Numbered from the stretch's first letter, positions 29,609 through 38,865 are shown. The stretch: DNA of 64,000 nucleotides from Jiangella alba (GCF_900106035.1 NZ_FNUC01000004.1:1178001-1242000), one strand, 5' to 3'. A program made the numbers and translations. Notes: a model not told the origin generated them from the sequence alone.

Positions 29609-30637
29609 TTACGCCGCGGTGGCGTACCGGTGGTCGAGGTAGCCGAGCAGGCTGCATACGAGCATGAGCGCCTGGACCGCATTGCGCCGGGAGAACTGCA
29701 GCGTGCCTACGCTGTGCGCCGTCGCGTGCCGGTTGAACGTCCGCGGGACGGGATCGCCTCTGTCCGCGAAGTAGCTCTGGTAGGCCGCCCAGATCGGGCT
29801 GAAGGCCAGCCATTCACGCACGGCGAGCTTGTCGTATCGCTCGGGGGTAGTGACCTTCTTGCTCGGCAGTAGTCCGGCCCGGTCCTCGGCCAGATGCGTA
29901 CCCAGAATCGTGTCGAGAAGGTTGGCAGCGAGCGCCTGCGCCGTCTCGTGGTGGCCGGATTCGGTCGCGTCCAGCGCCCGTTCCGCAAACCGAACGTGGG
30001 TTTGAACCGGTCCTGACCTGCAGCTTCCGAGGTGACCACGGCAGTCAGCCACGATGGCACGCCAGCGCCGGCCGAGGATCTCACGTCTCTTTGCCGCCGA
30101 CACCGCGCGAACGAGCTGCTCGGCGATCTCCGGTCGCGGTATGGCGTAGAGCGGGATGCCTTCGACCAGGATCACCTGCTCCAGTTCGGCGAGCCCGAGG
30201 TCCTCGATCGAACGGAGATTGGGCGGGTACGCCGCTCTCACGATGTCGACCTGCGGAAGGTGGATGAGCCACGTCGCCTGCGTCCGGGCGATCTGGGCGA
30301 CGACTTCGGAAAGCTGGCGGTTCCACCAGAAGTCCGCCTTCGCCACAATGCCGGCGGCCTTCGTCAGGCCACCGAGGTCGAAGCCCTTCAGGACGTTGAT
30401 GGCACCGACGTGGTCCAGCACGGTGAACGGCATCGGCGGCCGGACCAACTGAACGAGCCGCGCGGTCGTTGCCTGGAACTCACTGAGCTCGGACAGCTTG
30501 ATGGTGGACTGCAGGGCACGCATGGCCTCGAGCGTGGGGGCCAACACGCGGCGCTCGGCCGGTGTCAGCTCGCGCATGACCGCCGAGTCGTCGTCATCCA
30601 CGGAAGGATCGGTCTCCGACTCGGCGGTCACCTGCAC
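29609..30637 (-). CDS. protein with C-terminal HEPN-type RNase motif
   Basis: A 342-residue protein with no recognised family over most of its length. Near the C-terminus, residues 302-308 read N-R-H-A-T-A-H, an Rx4H motif (R303, H308) with His in the second position, as in HEPN ribonucleases and abortive-infection proteins. Predicted helices flank the motif (RRNAVQALMLVCSLLGYLDH). Codon use is less GC-biased than in the neighbours, suggesting recent arrival. It lies 13 bp after the Tad operon's LysM-BTAD gene on the same strand. The start is uncertain (GTG 30637 or 30631; no clear ribosome site). Confidence 0.6.
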   Translation of the reverse strand: MQVTAESETDPSVDDDDSAVMRELTPAERRVLAPTLEAMRALQSTIKLSELSEFQATTARLVQLVRPPMPFTVLDHVGAINVLKGFDLGGLTKAAGIVAKADFWWNRQLSEVVAQIARTQATWLIHLPQVDIVRAAYPPNLRSIEDLGLAELEQVILVEGIPLYAIPRPEIAEQLVRAVSAAKRREILGRRWRAIVADCRGHLGSCRSGPVQTHVRFAERALDATESGHHETAQALAANLLDTILGTHLAEDRAGLLPSKKVTTPERYDKLAVREWLAFSPIWAAYQSYFADRGDPVPRTFNRHATAHSVGTLQFSRRNAVQALMLVCSLLGYLDHRYATAA

Positions 30638-30650
30638 GAGGCTATTGCGG

Positions 30651-33600
30651 CTAGAGGCGCTCCGGCACCCCGGAGTGCTCCGGCGCCGGGCTGGTGAGCT
30701 CGGCGATCAGCCGGACGGTGGCGACCTCGAGGTCGTCGCCGAGGTCGGCGCTGATGGCGGTCATGCGGGCGACGGCGTCGTCGATGCCGGGCCGGTTGCC
30801 GGCCAGGTGCTCGGCCTTGATGCGGTCGCGCCAGAGCAGCTCCATGCCGGGCTCGACCTGCAGGCCGATGGTCGACGCCTTGCGGGCGAGGTGGGCGTCG
30901 CCGCCGCGGAGGGCGCGCTGGGCGAGCTCGTGGGCGGTGTCGACGATGGCGGCGATCATCTCCTGCTTGAGGTGCTCGGCCCAGCCGTAGCGGCGCGGGT
31001 TGACGCCGGTGAACGGCTGGCCGCGGACCAGCTCGAGCGCCGCGACCAGCTGCTGCGTACCGGCCAGCGCGGGGTCGTCGCCGACCAGTGAGCGCCACTC
31101 GTCCCAGTCGGTGGTGACGCCGGGGTGGAACCGGTAGCCGGTGTCGACCCGCGGCAGGTAGTCGTCGCCGTGGGTGTCGCGGCCGAACCAGCGCCGCAGC
31201 TTGGAGATGGCGGTGTTGCGGGTGTTCTGGGTGACCCGGCTGCCCGGCCACATGGCGTCGTCGAGGGCGGCGTGCCCGAGGCCGGGGTGCAGCGCGATGA
31301 ACGCCGCGATCTCGGTGAGCTGCCGGTACTTCGACTGCTCGACCGGCCCTTCGGCGTCGTCGACCTCGACCGGCCCGAGCAGCAGGACGGTGGGCCCGTC
31401 GCCCGGCACCCGGGGCGGCGCGGGCGTCAGGGGCGTCGCCGCGACCGGCGTCGCGGGCAGCTCGTCCGCCACCGGCTCGGACGCCGCATCGGGCGCGGCC
31501 AGGCGGTCGAAGTCGGCCTCGAGGCTGTCCAGCAGACCGGGACCGACGTCGCCCGGCTCGGGCTCGTCGGCGGGGCGGCCACCGGCGTCGATCCACGGCC
31601 GGGATGGCTGCGTCGTGACGCCCAGCAGCTCGAGGATCTGACGGTACTGGTGCTGGTCGAGCCGCTGCGGCTGGACGTCGACGCCCACCGGCTGCAGGAC
31701 GGCGGTGTCGGGCTCGCCGGCGGTCAGCTCGAGCGACCACTGGCCCACGGCGCCGTGGCCGCTGGTGACGGCGGCGACGGCCACCCGCGGCAGCGACTGC
31801 ACGAGTTCGGCCAGTTGGGCGTCCTGGTCGGGCCCGAGCGGCTCGCCGAGCAGCACGATCTCGGGCGTCCACGCGGCGACGGCGACCCCGCGGGCGCGTG
31901 CGTCGTCGAGCGAGTAGGCGCCGGACTCGGCCATGGCCACGCGGTCGTGCCGGGCTCGCGTGCTCAGCTCGGTGAGCAGGCTGCCGACCGACGGCAGGTA
32001 GCGGATGCGGCCGGTGTCGAGGCCACTGGCCAGCTCGGGGCAGGTGCCGACCAGCGTGACCTGGAGGTCGTCGGCCCACGGGCTGGTGGCCAGCTCGACG
32101 GCGAGTGCGGCCATGACCTCGCGGGACGGCTCGCGGTCGCCGACGACGGCGAGGGTGCCGAGCCGCTCGAGGTCGAGCAGCAGGTGGCCGTCCTCGGGGC
32201 CGTGCCCGACGGTGACCAGGCTCGGGTACGGCGCCGGCACGTCGCGCAGCGCGGCGGCGTCGAACGCGCGCCCGGCGGCGGCCGGCAGCAGCCACACGTG
32301 GGCCTGCTCGGTCGCGACGAACGGCGGCGGCAGCACGGCTTCGTCGGCGAGGTACAGCTCGAACTGCTCGGACGTGAGCCGCGCGATGCGCAGCGGGGGC
32401 AGCGACACCCCGCGCTGGGCGCAGTCGGCGGCCAGGCCGCGCAGTGCGACGTCGACCACCTCGACGCTCATCGGGTCGGCGACGCCGCGCAGCTCGCGCT
32501 CGGTGTCGGCGGCCGCGCCGGCGGGCATGGCGATGCGCTCGCCGGGCTCGCGTCGGCGCTGCTGGGAGCGGCGGCGGGCGGCGAGGAAGGCGAGCACCCC
32601 GGCGGCCAGCAGGGCGCCGACGCCGGCCGTGGTGCGGATGGGGACGTCGACGCCGTCGCCGACGGCCTGAGTCGCGGAGTCGCCCAGCTCGGTGTCTTCG
32701 GGCTGCTCGGCGGCCGGCGGCTGCACCGGCTCCTCGACCGGCGGCTGCTCCTCGACGGGCGCCTCCTCGGCCGGCGCCTCCTCATGGGGCTGCTCCGGTG
32801 CTGGCGGCTGCACCGGCTCTTCCGGTGCTGGCGGCTCGACCGGCTCGCGCGACACGGGGTCGCCGACCACTGGCGGCGTACCCGGTGCGCCCGGGACGGT
32901 GATGGTCCAGCCCGGCCGGATGAGGTCGGGGTCGGTGAGCCTGCTGCCGTCGGGCTGGACGGTGTCGCGGGAGGCCTCGACCAGCTCGGGATACCGTGCG
33001 CCGTCGCCCAGCCGCTGCTCGGCGATGCCCCACAGGGTGTCGCCCTCGGCCACGACGTGCGTGGCGGCGCCGGTGTCGGCGACCGTGACGGCGGACGGCG
33101 CGGGCTCGGGCGGCAGCAGCAGCTGCCAGCCGGGGTCGATCCAGTGCGTGTTGTCGAGCGCGCGGCCGCCGGGCTGCTCGACGCCGTAGTTGAGCTCGGC
33201 GATCTCCGGCCAGCGCGCGCCGTCGCCGAGTTCCTGCTCGGCGATGCGCCACAGCGACTCACCCCGCTGGACGGTGTGCGTGCGCTGCACCGTGGCCGGC
33301 TGGGCGTCGGTGTCGGGGGCCGCCTCTGTCGTCGCGACCTCGGACGCTGCCGGCGTCTGCGCCGTGGTGACCGGGGCCGGCTGCTGTGCGGGCGGCTGCA
33401 CCGGCTCGGCGGCCGTGGCCACACCCACCGGCCCGACGACGAACGCGGCGGCCACGGCGGCGACCAGGCCGGCGGCGGCGCGCTGCTGCACGCGCAGGAC
33501 GGGCAGCCGCGGCGCCTTGCGGCCGCTCAGCGCGGCCGGGATCTCGACCAGCAGGCCCGCGGCGAACGTGAGCCAGCCCAGCCAGCCGATGACGACCAGC

Positions 33601-33815
33601 GCCTGCAGGAACAGCGACCCGTCGTCGGGCTCGGTGAGCGCCGACGTGACGTCGTCCCAGCTGGGCACGGAGCCCGGGAACGGGTTGCCGGCGACGGCGA
33701 TCAGTGCGAGCGGGATGCCGACCAGGACCGCGACGATGACGGCCAGCGCTCCCAGAGCACGCAGGACCGAGGCGGTCGTGCGCCGGGGGCGGGCGGTTCG
33801 ATGGGTTCGAGGCAC
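30651..33815 (-). CDS. membrane-anchored LysM and BTAD-domain protein of the Tad locus
   Basis: A 1054-residue fusion. Residues 1-130 hold three hydrophobic segments. Two LysM repeats follow (about 180-230, HTVQRGESLWRIAEQ; 252-300, HVVAEGDTLWGIAEQ), then a Pro/Glu-rich linker, a further membrane segment (AGVGALLAAGVLAFLAARRR), a large cytoplasmic region, and from about residue 805 a winged-helix plus BTAD domain (VLLLGPVEV, then TRNTAISKLRRWF) as in SARP regulators. LysM binds peptidoglycan; BTAD domains bind DNA or act in signalling. GTG 33815 has GGAG upstream; the open frame runs further through tadG but is not coding there. Sensing of the wall and control of pilus genes is inference. Confidence 0.85.
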   Translation of the reverse strand: MPRTHRTARPRRTTASVLRALGALAVIVAVLVGIPLALIAVAGNPFPGSVPSWDDVTSALTEPDDGSLFLQALVVIGWLGWLTFAAGLLVEIPAALSGRKAPRLPVLRVQQRAAAGLVAAVAAAFVVGPVGVATAAEPVQPPAQQPAPVTTAQTPAASEVATTEAAPDTDAQPATVQRTHTVQRGESLWRIAEQELGDGARWPEIAELNYGVEQPGGRALDNTHWIDPGWQLLLPPEPAPSAVTVADTGAATHVVAEGDTLWGIAEQRLGDGARYPELVEASRDTVQPDGSRLTDPDLIRPGWTITVPGAPGTPPVVGDPVSREPVEPPAPEEPVQPPAPEQPHEEAPAEEAPVEEQPPVEEPVQPPAAEQPEDTELGDSATQAVGDGVDVPIRTTAGVGALLAAGVLAFLAARRRSQQRRREPGERIAMPAGAAADTERELRGVADPMSVEVVDVALRGLAADCAQRGVSLPPLRIARLTSEQFELYLADEAVLPPPFVATEQAHVWLLPAAAGRAFDAAALRDVPAPYPSLVTVGHGPEDGHLLLDLERLGTLAVVGDREPSREVMAALAVELATSPWADDLQVTLVGTCPELASGLDTGRIRYLPSVGSLLTELSTRARHDRVAMAESGAYSLDDARARGVAVAAWTPEIVLLGEPLGPDQDAQLAELVQSLPRVAVAAVTSGHGAVGQWSLELTAGEPDTAVLQPVGVDVQPQRLDQHQYRQILELLGVTTQPSRPWIDAGGRPADEPEPGDVGPGLLDSLEADFDRLAAPDAASEPVADELPATPVAATPLTPAPPRVPGDGPTVLLLGPVEVDDAEGPVEQSKYRQLTEIAAFIALHPGLGHAALDDAMWPGSRVTQNTRNTAISKLRRWFGRDTHGDDYLPRVDTGYRFHPGVTTDWDEWRSLVGDDPALAGTQQLVAALELVRGQPFTGVNPRRYGWAEHLKQEMIAAIVDTAHELAQRALRGGDAHLARKASTIGLQVEPGMELLWRDRIKAEHLAGNRPGIDDAVARMTAISADLGDDLEVATVRLIAELTSPAPEHSGVPERL

Positions 33816-33826
33816 GGGGGTACTCC

Positions 33827-34258
33827 TCACTGTTCCGTACCGACGCCACGCGCGAGGCGAGCCTGCGCGCTGCCTGTGGCTTGGGACGTCGGGGGCCCGA
33901 TCAGCGACAGGAAGACGTTGTCGTAGGTGACGGCGGTGTCGACCTGAACCGTCGTGTCGTTGACGCGGCGGCAGTCGGTGGCCTGACCGCCTGCCGCCGT
34001 GACATAGGTGGTGGCAGCGGTGCAGGCCCGGGCGAAGTCGATGGTCGGGTGCCCGGCGCCGTTGCCGTCGATGATGACCGCCTGCGCCGCCGTGCGGGCG
34101 GCCTCGGCGGCCATGGCGTTGGCCCGCTGCATGGCCCGGATCTTCCCGCCGCCGTCGACGACCAGCCCGATGGCCAGGAACAACGCCATGACGATGACGA
34201 CCGCGAAGATCGCGACCGCGCCCTGCTCGGCGTCGGAGCGCCGCGCCCGGGCCGTCAT
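33827..34258 (-). CDS. tadG: TadG-like pilus assembly protein
   Basis: A 143-residue protein with the prepilin-like N-terminus DAEQGAVAIFAVVIVMALFLAIGLVVDGGG, which marks TadG/RcpC-type pseudopilins (Gly-Ala processing point, one membrane helix, then VDGG). Only about 110 residues follow the helix, so the von Willebrand domain of full TadG is missing. ATG 34258 overlaps the upstream tadE stop (ATGA). It lies 11 bp before the LysM-BTAD gene. Confidence 0.82.
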   Translation of the reverse strand: MTARARRSDAEQGAVAIFAVVIVMALFLAIGLVVDGGGKIRAMQRANAMAAEAARTAAQAVIIDGNGAGHPTIDFARACTAATTYVTAAGGQATDCRRVNDTTVQVDTAVTYDNVFLSLIGPPTSQATGSAQARLARGVGTEQ

Positions 34259-34692
34259 CGGCGCATCCGGTAGGTGTCGAGCGGGCTCTCGACCGTCTCG
34301 GTGATCTCCCGCGAGCCGGGCAGGCCGGGGATGGCGAGGTCGGACAGCTGGACGCGGCAGGTGACCGTCGCCGACACCGTGGCCGGCTCGCCCGGCGGGC
34401 GGCTGAACTGGCTGGTGTCGATCTGCACCGACGGGCCGCCGACGCACCGGAGGTCTTGTCGCTGCAGCGACGCCTCGGCGGCGTTGCGGCCCTGCAGCAG
34501 CGCGTCGCTCTCGGTGCGGGCGATGGACGCGGTGCGTGCGGCCTCGGCGGCGGCGTGCTCGACCGAGCCACCGGCGATGGTGACCCGGCCGCCCAGCACC
34601 AGCAACGCGATGATCATCAGCAGGCCGGGCCCGACCACCGCCAGTTCGACGGTGGCGGAGCCGCGCTCACTGCGTGCTGCCTGCGCGGCCAT
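34255..34692 (-). CDS. tadE: TadE-like pseudopilin 2
   Basis: A 145-residue pseudopilin. The prepilin-type N-terminus is SERGSATVELAVVGPGLL, with cleavage expected after Gly and Glu at +5, followed by one hydrophobic helix. The mature C-terminal domain has a Cys pair (C-V-G-G and V-T-C-R). Minor pilins of this type assist Flp pilus assembly. ATG 34692 lies 1 bp after the previous gene's stop region; the stop overlaps tadG. The longer open frame to 34989 is a shadow of the neighbouring tadE. Confidence 0.85.
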   Translation of the reverse strand: MAAQAARSERGSATVELAVVGPGLLMIIALLVLGGRVTIAGGSVEHAAAEAARTASIARTESDALLQGRNAAEASLQRQDLRCVGGPSVQIDTSQFSRPPGEPATVSATVTCRVQLSDLAIPGLPGSREITETVESPLDTYRMRR

Positions 34693-34693
34693 G

Positions 34694-35128
34694 TCAGCCC
34701 GGCCCGGTGAAGCGCTCGACCGGACCGCTGGCCGACTGCGATACCTGGTGCCCGGACCAGCCGGGGAACAGGCTCTGTGACGAGCCCTGGACGGTGATGG
34801 TGACCTCGACGTCGCCACCGTCGCCGCTGACGGTGACGCTGCTGAGCACGCCGTCGGCGCCCGCCTCGGCGGCGAACGAGCGCGCCTCGGCGACGCCGGA
34901 CGCGAGCGACCCGCCGTTGCCGGTGGCTGCGCGCACGCCTTCCTCGGCGGCGGCGAGCGCGACGTTGCGGGCGTGATACCACAACGCACCCTCGATGACG
35001 CCGAAGGTGATCAGCAGGACGACCGGGAACAGGACCACGAGCTCCAGCGTCGCCGCGCCTCGTTCGGGACGTCCGGGGAGACGGCGCCGGGTACGACGCC
35101 GCTGCCCGTCACGTGGCCGGCGGCTCAT
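34694..35128 (-). CDS. tadE: TadE-like pseudopilin 1
   Basis: A 144-residue pseudopilin that starts with a strongly basic cytoplasmic tail (RRPRDGQRRRTRRR) and the prepilin motif RPERGAATLELVVLFPVVLL, with Glu at +5 from the Gly-Ala cleavage point. One helix and a beta-rich C-terminus follow. It lies 3 bp after flp and 1 bp before the second tadE. Two tadE-like genes side by side are common in actinobacterial Tad loci. Confidence 0.85.
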   Translation of the reverse strand: MSRRPRDGQRRRTRRRLPGRPERGAATLELVVLFPVVLLITFGVIEGALWYHARNVALAAAEEGVRAATGNGGSLASGVAEARSFAAEAGADGVLSSVTVSGDGGDVEVTITVQGSSQSLFPGWSGHQVSQSASGPVERFTGPG

Positions 35129-35131
35129 GAC

Positions 35132-35332
35132 CTACTGGATCTTCGCTTGTTCGCGGTTGATGACGCCGATGATGATGCCCACCAGGGCGACGGCGGCGAC
35201 GAAGACCGCGGCGGCGATGACGACGTACTCGAGCGTCGTGGCGCCCTGCTCGCGGCGGCGGTCGGTCAACTCGGAGTAGCGCTCGCGCAGCTCGGCGGAC
35301 AGGACCGTCATCCATGTCTGGAGTTGCAGCAT
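35132..35332 (-). CDS. flp: Flp-type IVb pilin
   Basis: A 66-residue major pilin. A 30-residue leader ends in Q29-G30, and the mature protein begins ATTLEYVVIAAAVFVA, with Glu at +5 and Tyr at +6, the Flp signature. The mature pilin is about 36 residues, almost all one membrane helix. ATG 35332 is preceded by GAGAGG. The pilin is the expected substrate of the TadA/TadB/TadC machine; its prepilin peptidase is not in this window. Confidence 0.9.
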   Translation of the reverse strand: MLQLQTWMTVLSAELRERYSELTDRRREQGATTLEYVVIAAAVFVAAVALVGIIIGVINREQAKIQ

Positions 35333-35456
35333 TGTCGTGTTCCTCTCGGGGGTGCGGGCTGTTCCCGACCCGTCACAGCTGTAGGCATGTCCGGGGAGAC
35401 TTCTGTGACGTGTCAGGACCGGGGAATTCCTGACTGAGGAAATTACGGACAAAGAG

Positions 35457-36362
35457 TCATTCGAGCATACGCATCACCGTTGGAGCCGCGAGTAGAGCCA
35501 TGAAAACCACGCCCAGAAGTGCGACGGGCATGACCATTCGTTCGCTGTCGGCATTGGCGCGGGCGTGCTCGGCCGACAGCATGGCGTCGCGCAGCCCGCT
35601 GGCACGGGCGCGCAGGCTCTCGTAGACCGTGGCGCCCTCTTCGCCGGACAGCCGCATGATGTCGGCGAGGTCGTCGAGGTCGCTGAGCCCGAGCTGGACC
35701 GAGAGCGTGTGCAGGCCCTCCCACGGCGTCGTGCCGGACCACCGGGCCCGGGCCAGCTCTTCGCGCAGCCGCTGGAACACCCAGGAGTCGCCCACCTCGG
35801 CGGCGTTCTCGAGCGCCTGGGTGGAACCGGCGCCGCCGGCCCGTTCCAGCGCGACGAGGTCGATGTAGGCGCCGAGTGCGCGGGTGAACTCCTCGCGGGC
35901 GTTGTTGGCCTTCTGCCGGGTCTCGATGTCGGGCAGGAACCACATGACGACGGCGAGGATCAGTCCGACGAACGCGGGCACCGTGAACGGCAGCGAGACG
36001 CCGGTGATGGCCAGCGTCAGCGTCAGGATGGCCGGGAAGGCCAGGCCGAGCAGCGCCCACAGCGCCTTCTCGCCGTAGTAGCGGTAGGCGGGGATGCGCA
36101 GGAGGTCCAGTTCCTGGCGCGGCAGCCGGAAGCCGACCAGCGTCGGCAGTCGTTGTTCGAGGAACCGGCCGAGGCGGTCCTGGAACAGCGAGCCCGACTG
36201 GGTGGCCTGCGGCTCCAGCGCGCGCGTGCTCTCGGTGCCGGTGTCGTGCAGCCGGCCGAGCGTCGCGCGCAGGTGCGGCTGCGCCGGGACCAGCTCGCGC
36301 ACCACCAGCGCCAGCCCGAGCCCGGCCAGCGCGCCGGCGAGGATGCCCAGCTCCCAGATCAT
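35457..36362 (-). CDS. tadC: TadC-type inner membrane platform protein
   Basis: A 301-residue protein of the GspF/TadC family. The domain around residues 170-280 (VALERAGGAGSTQALENAA then TTPWEGLHTL) is the T2SSF domain. Membrane segments lie near residues 5-22, 100-125, 130-145 and 275-295. With TadB it forms the inner-membrane platform on which TadA acts. ATG 36362 overlaps the tadB stop (ATGA). A gap of 124 bp before flp may hold a separate pilin promoter or processing site. Confidence 0.88.
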   Translation of the reverse strand: MIWELGILAGALAGLGLALVVRELVPAQPHLRATLGRLHDTGTESTRALEPQATQSGSLFQDRLGRFLEQRLPTLVGFRLPRQELDLLRIPAYRYYGEKALWALLGLAFPAILTLTLAITGVSLPFTVPAFVGLILAVVMWFLPDIETRQKANNAREEFTRALGAYIDLVALERAGGAGSTQALENAAEVGDSWVFQRLREELARARWSGTTPWEGLHTLSVQLGLSDLDDLADIMRLSGEEGATVYESLRARASGLRDAMLSAEHARANADSERMVMPVALLGVVFMALLAAPTVMRMLE

Positions 36363-37267
36363 CGCGCCTCCGCCCGGGTCGGTCCGGTGGACGAGCGCAG
36401 GTCCCAGCCCATGATCCGCGGCAGCGGCCGGGGCCGGGTGATCTGCCGCATCCACAGCAGGCACAGCACGTAGCAGCTGAGCAGGACGATCAGCACGATC
36501 TGCCCGATGGCCGAGCCGTACGGCTCGATGTAGGAGCTGTTGAACGTCATGAAGGCGAGCACGACCAGCGTGATGATGGTGACCATGCGGGCCGTCGTGC
36601 GCGGCTTCGACCGGTCGGCCTCGATCTTGCGGCGCACCTGGACGTCCTGGGCCACCGTCGCCGCCAGCCCTTCCAGCACCGCCGCCAGGCCGGCGCCGCG
36701 CCGCGTCGCACCGAGGATCAGCGACGACGCGATGAGGTCGCCGGTGGCGTCGTCGAGGTCGTCGGCGAACGCGCGCAGCGCCGCCACCGTGGGCCAGCGG
36801 GCGCGCAGCCGCGCGACCAGCGTCGTCACCTCCGGCCGCAGCGCGTCGGGGGTCGACTTCATGGTGGCCGTGATGGCTTGCTCGAGGCCGACGCCGACGG
36901 TGAGCACGCCGGCCAGCGACCGCGTCCACTCCTCCATCGCCTCGAGCTTCGCGACCGGGGTGGCCGTGGCCGGCGGGGCGAGCAGTGCGGGCAGGCCGAT
37001 CAGCGCGGCCGGTACCAGCAGCACGAGAATCAGCCAGCCGGTGAGCAGCCAGCCCACCATGCCGCCGGCGATGCCGATGCCGAGCAGGACGCGCAGCTGC
37101 CGGGCTGCCGCGTTGCGGCCGCCGGTCATGCTGACGAACCGTGCCCTGAGCCGCTGGCCGGGCGTGGCCGGACGCGCCTGCACCGGCTGCGGGATCAGCC
37201 CGAGCACGATCACGAGGATGCCGCCGAGCACCAGGATGGCCGCGAACGCCGCGGCGAAGGCCGTCAC
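36359..37267 (-). CDS. tadB: TadB-type inner membrane platform protein
   Basis: A 302-residue T2SSF-domain protein. The N-terminal membrane segment (AAFAAILVLGGILVIVLGLI) and a second pair near residues 60-100 precede the cytoplasmic T2SSF domain (residues 120-235, EEWTRSLAGVLTVGVGLEQAI then SSLILGATRRGAGLAAVLEGL). Two C-terminal membrane segments follow. GTG 37267 overlaps the tadA stop (GTGA). It partners TadC, and the two genes are coupled by ATGA. Confidence 0.88.
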   Translation of the reverse strand: MTAFAAAFAAILVLGGILVIVLGLIPQPVQARPATPGQRLRARFVSMTGGRNAAARQLRVLLGIGIAGGMVGWLLTGWLILVLLVPAALIGLPALLAPPATATPVAKLEAMEEWTRSLAGVLTVGVGLEQAITATMKSTPDALRPEVTTLVARLRARWPTVAALRAFADDLDDATGDLIASSLILGATRRGAGLAAVLEGLAATVAQDVQVRRKIEADRSKPRTTARMVTIITLVVLAFMTFNSSYIEPYGSAIGQIVLIVLLSCYVLCLLWMRQITRPRPLPRIMGWDLRSSTGPTRAEAR

Positions 37268-38865
37268 GGCACACCGCCGTGGTCGAGCAGCCGCGGGTTG
37301 AAGCCGACCCGCTCGAGGTCGCCCAGCCAGATCGGCGGGGTGCCGGGCACGGCGTGGCCGTCGGGGCCGGGCTGGAAGACGTCGGTGACGGCGGGCAGGC
37401 CGTGCTCGCCGGGCTCGATGGCGATGATCTCGCTGATGTAGCGCGATCGCTTGCCGCCCGAGTGGCTGTTGTCGACCAGCTCGATCTGGACGATGAGGTC
37501 GATGTGCTCGGCGATCTGCCGGTACGCGAACGACTCGGTGACGTGCTGGCCAGCCTCCATGGCGCAGGTGACCAGGCGCTCGATCGCCGCCCGCGCGGAG
37601 TGCGCGTGCGTCGTCGACAGCGAGCCGGCGCCGGACTGCATGGCCTTGAACATCGGCAGCACCTCGCGGCCGCGCACCTCGCCGACGATGAGCCGCGAGA
37701 GGTTCATCCGCAGCGAGTCGAAGACGAGGTCGTCGAGGGTGATCTCGCCGACGGCGCGGCCGTCGGGCCCGCGCTCGCCGCTGCCCGGTCGCGCCTCCCA
37801 CGCCACGATGCGCTTGTGCCGCTCGGGCATGTCGTGCAGATGGAGCTCGTACTCGGTCTCGATGGTGCCGATGCGCTCCATCGGGTCCAGCTCGTTCGTC
37901 AGGGCCCGGACCAGCGTGGTCTTGCCCGCACCCTGCGCGCCGGAGACGACCAGGCTCTTGCGGGCCTGGACGGCCGTGGCGAGGAACGCCGCCGCGGCCG
38001 GACTGAGCATGTCGAGGTCGACGAGTTCCTTGATGCCGATGTCGGTGAGGCGGTGCTTGCGGATGACGGCGACCGGCCGCGGCGTGATCCACGCGGTGGC
38101 CGCCAGCCGCGAGCCGTCACGCAGCCGCAGGTGCAGCCGCGGGTTCGACGGCGAGAACGGCCGCTCGTTGGTGCCCGTGCGGGTGGCCAGGAACGACAGC
38201 GTCTCGATCAGTTCCTCGTCGCTGTCGGCCACCGGCGGGCCGTCGACGATGCGGCCGTCGTCGTAGATCAGGTGCACGTTGTCGTGCCCGTTGATCTCGA
38301 TGTTCTCGATGCCGGGGTCGTCGACCAGCGGCTGCAGCCGGCCGAGCCCGAACAGCGCGGCCATGATGGCCTCTGCCAGCTGGATCTGCTCGTCCGGGGT
38401 GATGATCGGCAGGCCCTTGGTGAGCGCCCGCTCGGCGTGGTCGGCGAGCAGCTCGACGACGATGCTGCGGCCCAGCTCGCGCCGACCGGCGTCGTCGAGG
38501 CCCTCGCGGCTGCGCAGCGCGTGCGCCAGCTGGTCGGCGGCCTGCTCGCGGTAGGCGCGGACCAGGCCCCAGTCGACCTCGCCGCCACGGCTGGTCGGGC
38601 GCAGGATGCCGCCGCTGCGCTCGAGCGCCGTGAGGTCGTCGTCGGCGCGGCGGGCGTGCGCGCCGCTCGGCAGCGGGCCGCGGCCGCGTTGCGCCGAGGC
38701 GGAGGCGAGCCGGGCCTGCAGCGACCGGCGCAGGTCCGTCTGGCCCGGGCCGCTGAGCGAGTGGTGGGTGTCGCCCCACTCGTCGCCGTTGCCGTTGCCG
38801 TTGTCAGGCTCCGCGAACAGCGGCAGGTTCTCCAGGCTCGCCGCGGCGTTCGTGGGGTCAGCCAT
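37264..38865 (-). CDS. tadA: TadA/CpaF-type pilus assembly ATPase
   Basis: A 533-residue secretion ATPase of the PulE-VirB11 superfamily that powers Flp pilus extension, and in TadA homologues also retraction. Walker A is SGAQGAGKTT with K315. The Asp box (EYELHLHD) and the Walker B region (SRLIVGEVRGREVLPM) and His box (STTHAHSA) are present. An acidic, disordered N-terminus of about 90 residues precedes the family start. ATG 38865 overlaps tadZ by 8 bp. Confidence 0.93.
   Translation of the reverse strand: MADPTNAAASLENLPLFAEPDNGNGNGDEWGDTHHSLSGPGQTDLRRSLQARLASASAQRGRGPLPSGAHARRADDDLTALERSGGILRPTSRGGEVDWGLVRAYREQAADQLAHALRSREGLDDAGRRELGRSIVVELLADHAERALTKGLPIITPDEQIQLAEAIMAALFGLGRLQPLVDDPGIENIEINGHDNVHLIYDDGRIVDGPPVADSDEELIETLSFLATRTGTNERPFSPSNPRLHLRLRDGSRLAATAWITPRPVAVIRKHRLTDIGIKELVDLDMLSPAAAAFLATAVQARKSLVVSGAQGAGKTTLVRALTNELDPMERIGTIETEYELHLHDMPERHKRIVAWEARPGSGERGPDGRAVGEITLDDLVFDSLRMNLSRLIVGEVRGREVLPMFKAMQSGAGSLSTTHAHSARAAIERLVTCAMEAGQHVTESFAYRQIAEHIDLIVQIELVDNSHSGGKRSRYISEIIAIEPGEHGLPAVTDVFQPGPDGHAVPGTPPIWLGDLERVGFNPRLLDHGGVP

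Noticed and set aside
31125-33926. 933-residue rightward frame opposite the LysM-BTAD gene
   Set aside because: Antisense of a gene with clear LysM and BTAD motifs; composition typical of a shadow frame.
33816-34571. N-terminal extension of the LysM-BTAD frame
   Set aside because: It runs through tadG and tadE in the wrong frame; the product is Arg/Ser/Pro-rich. GTG 33815 has a ribosome site and a sensible membrane N-terminus.
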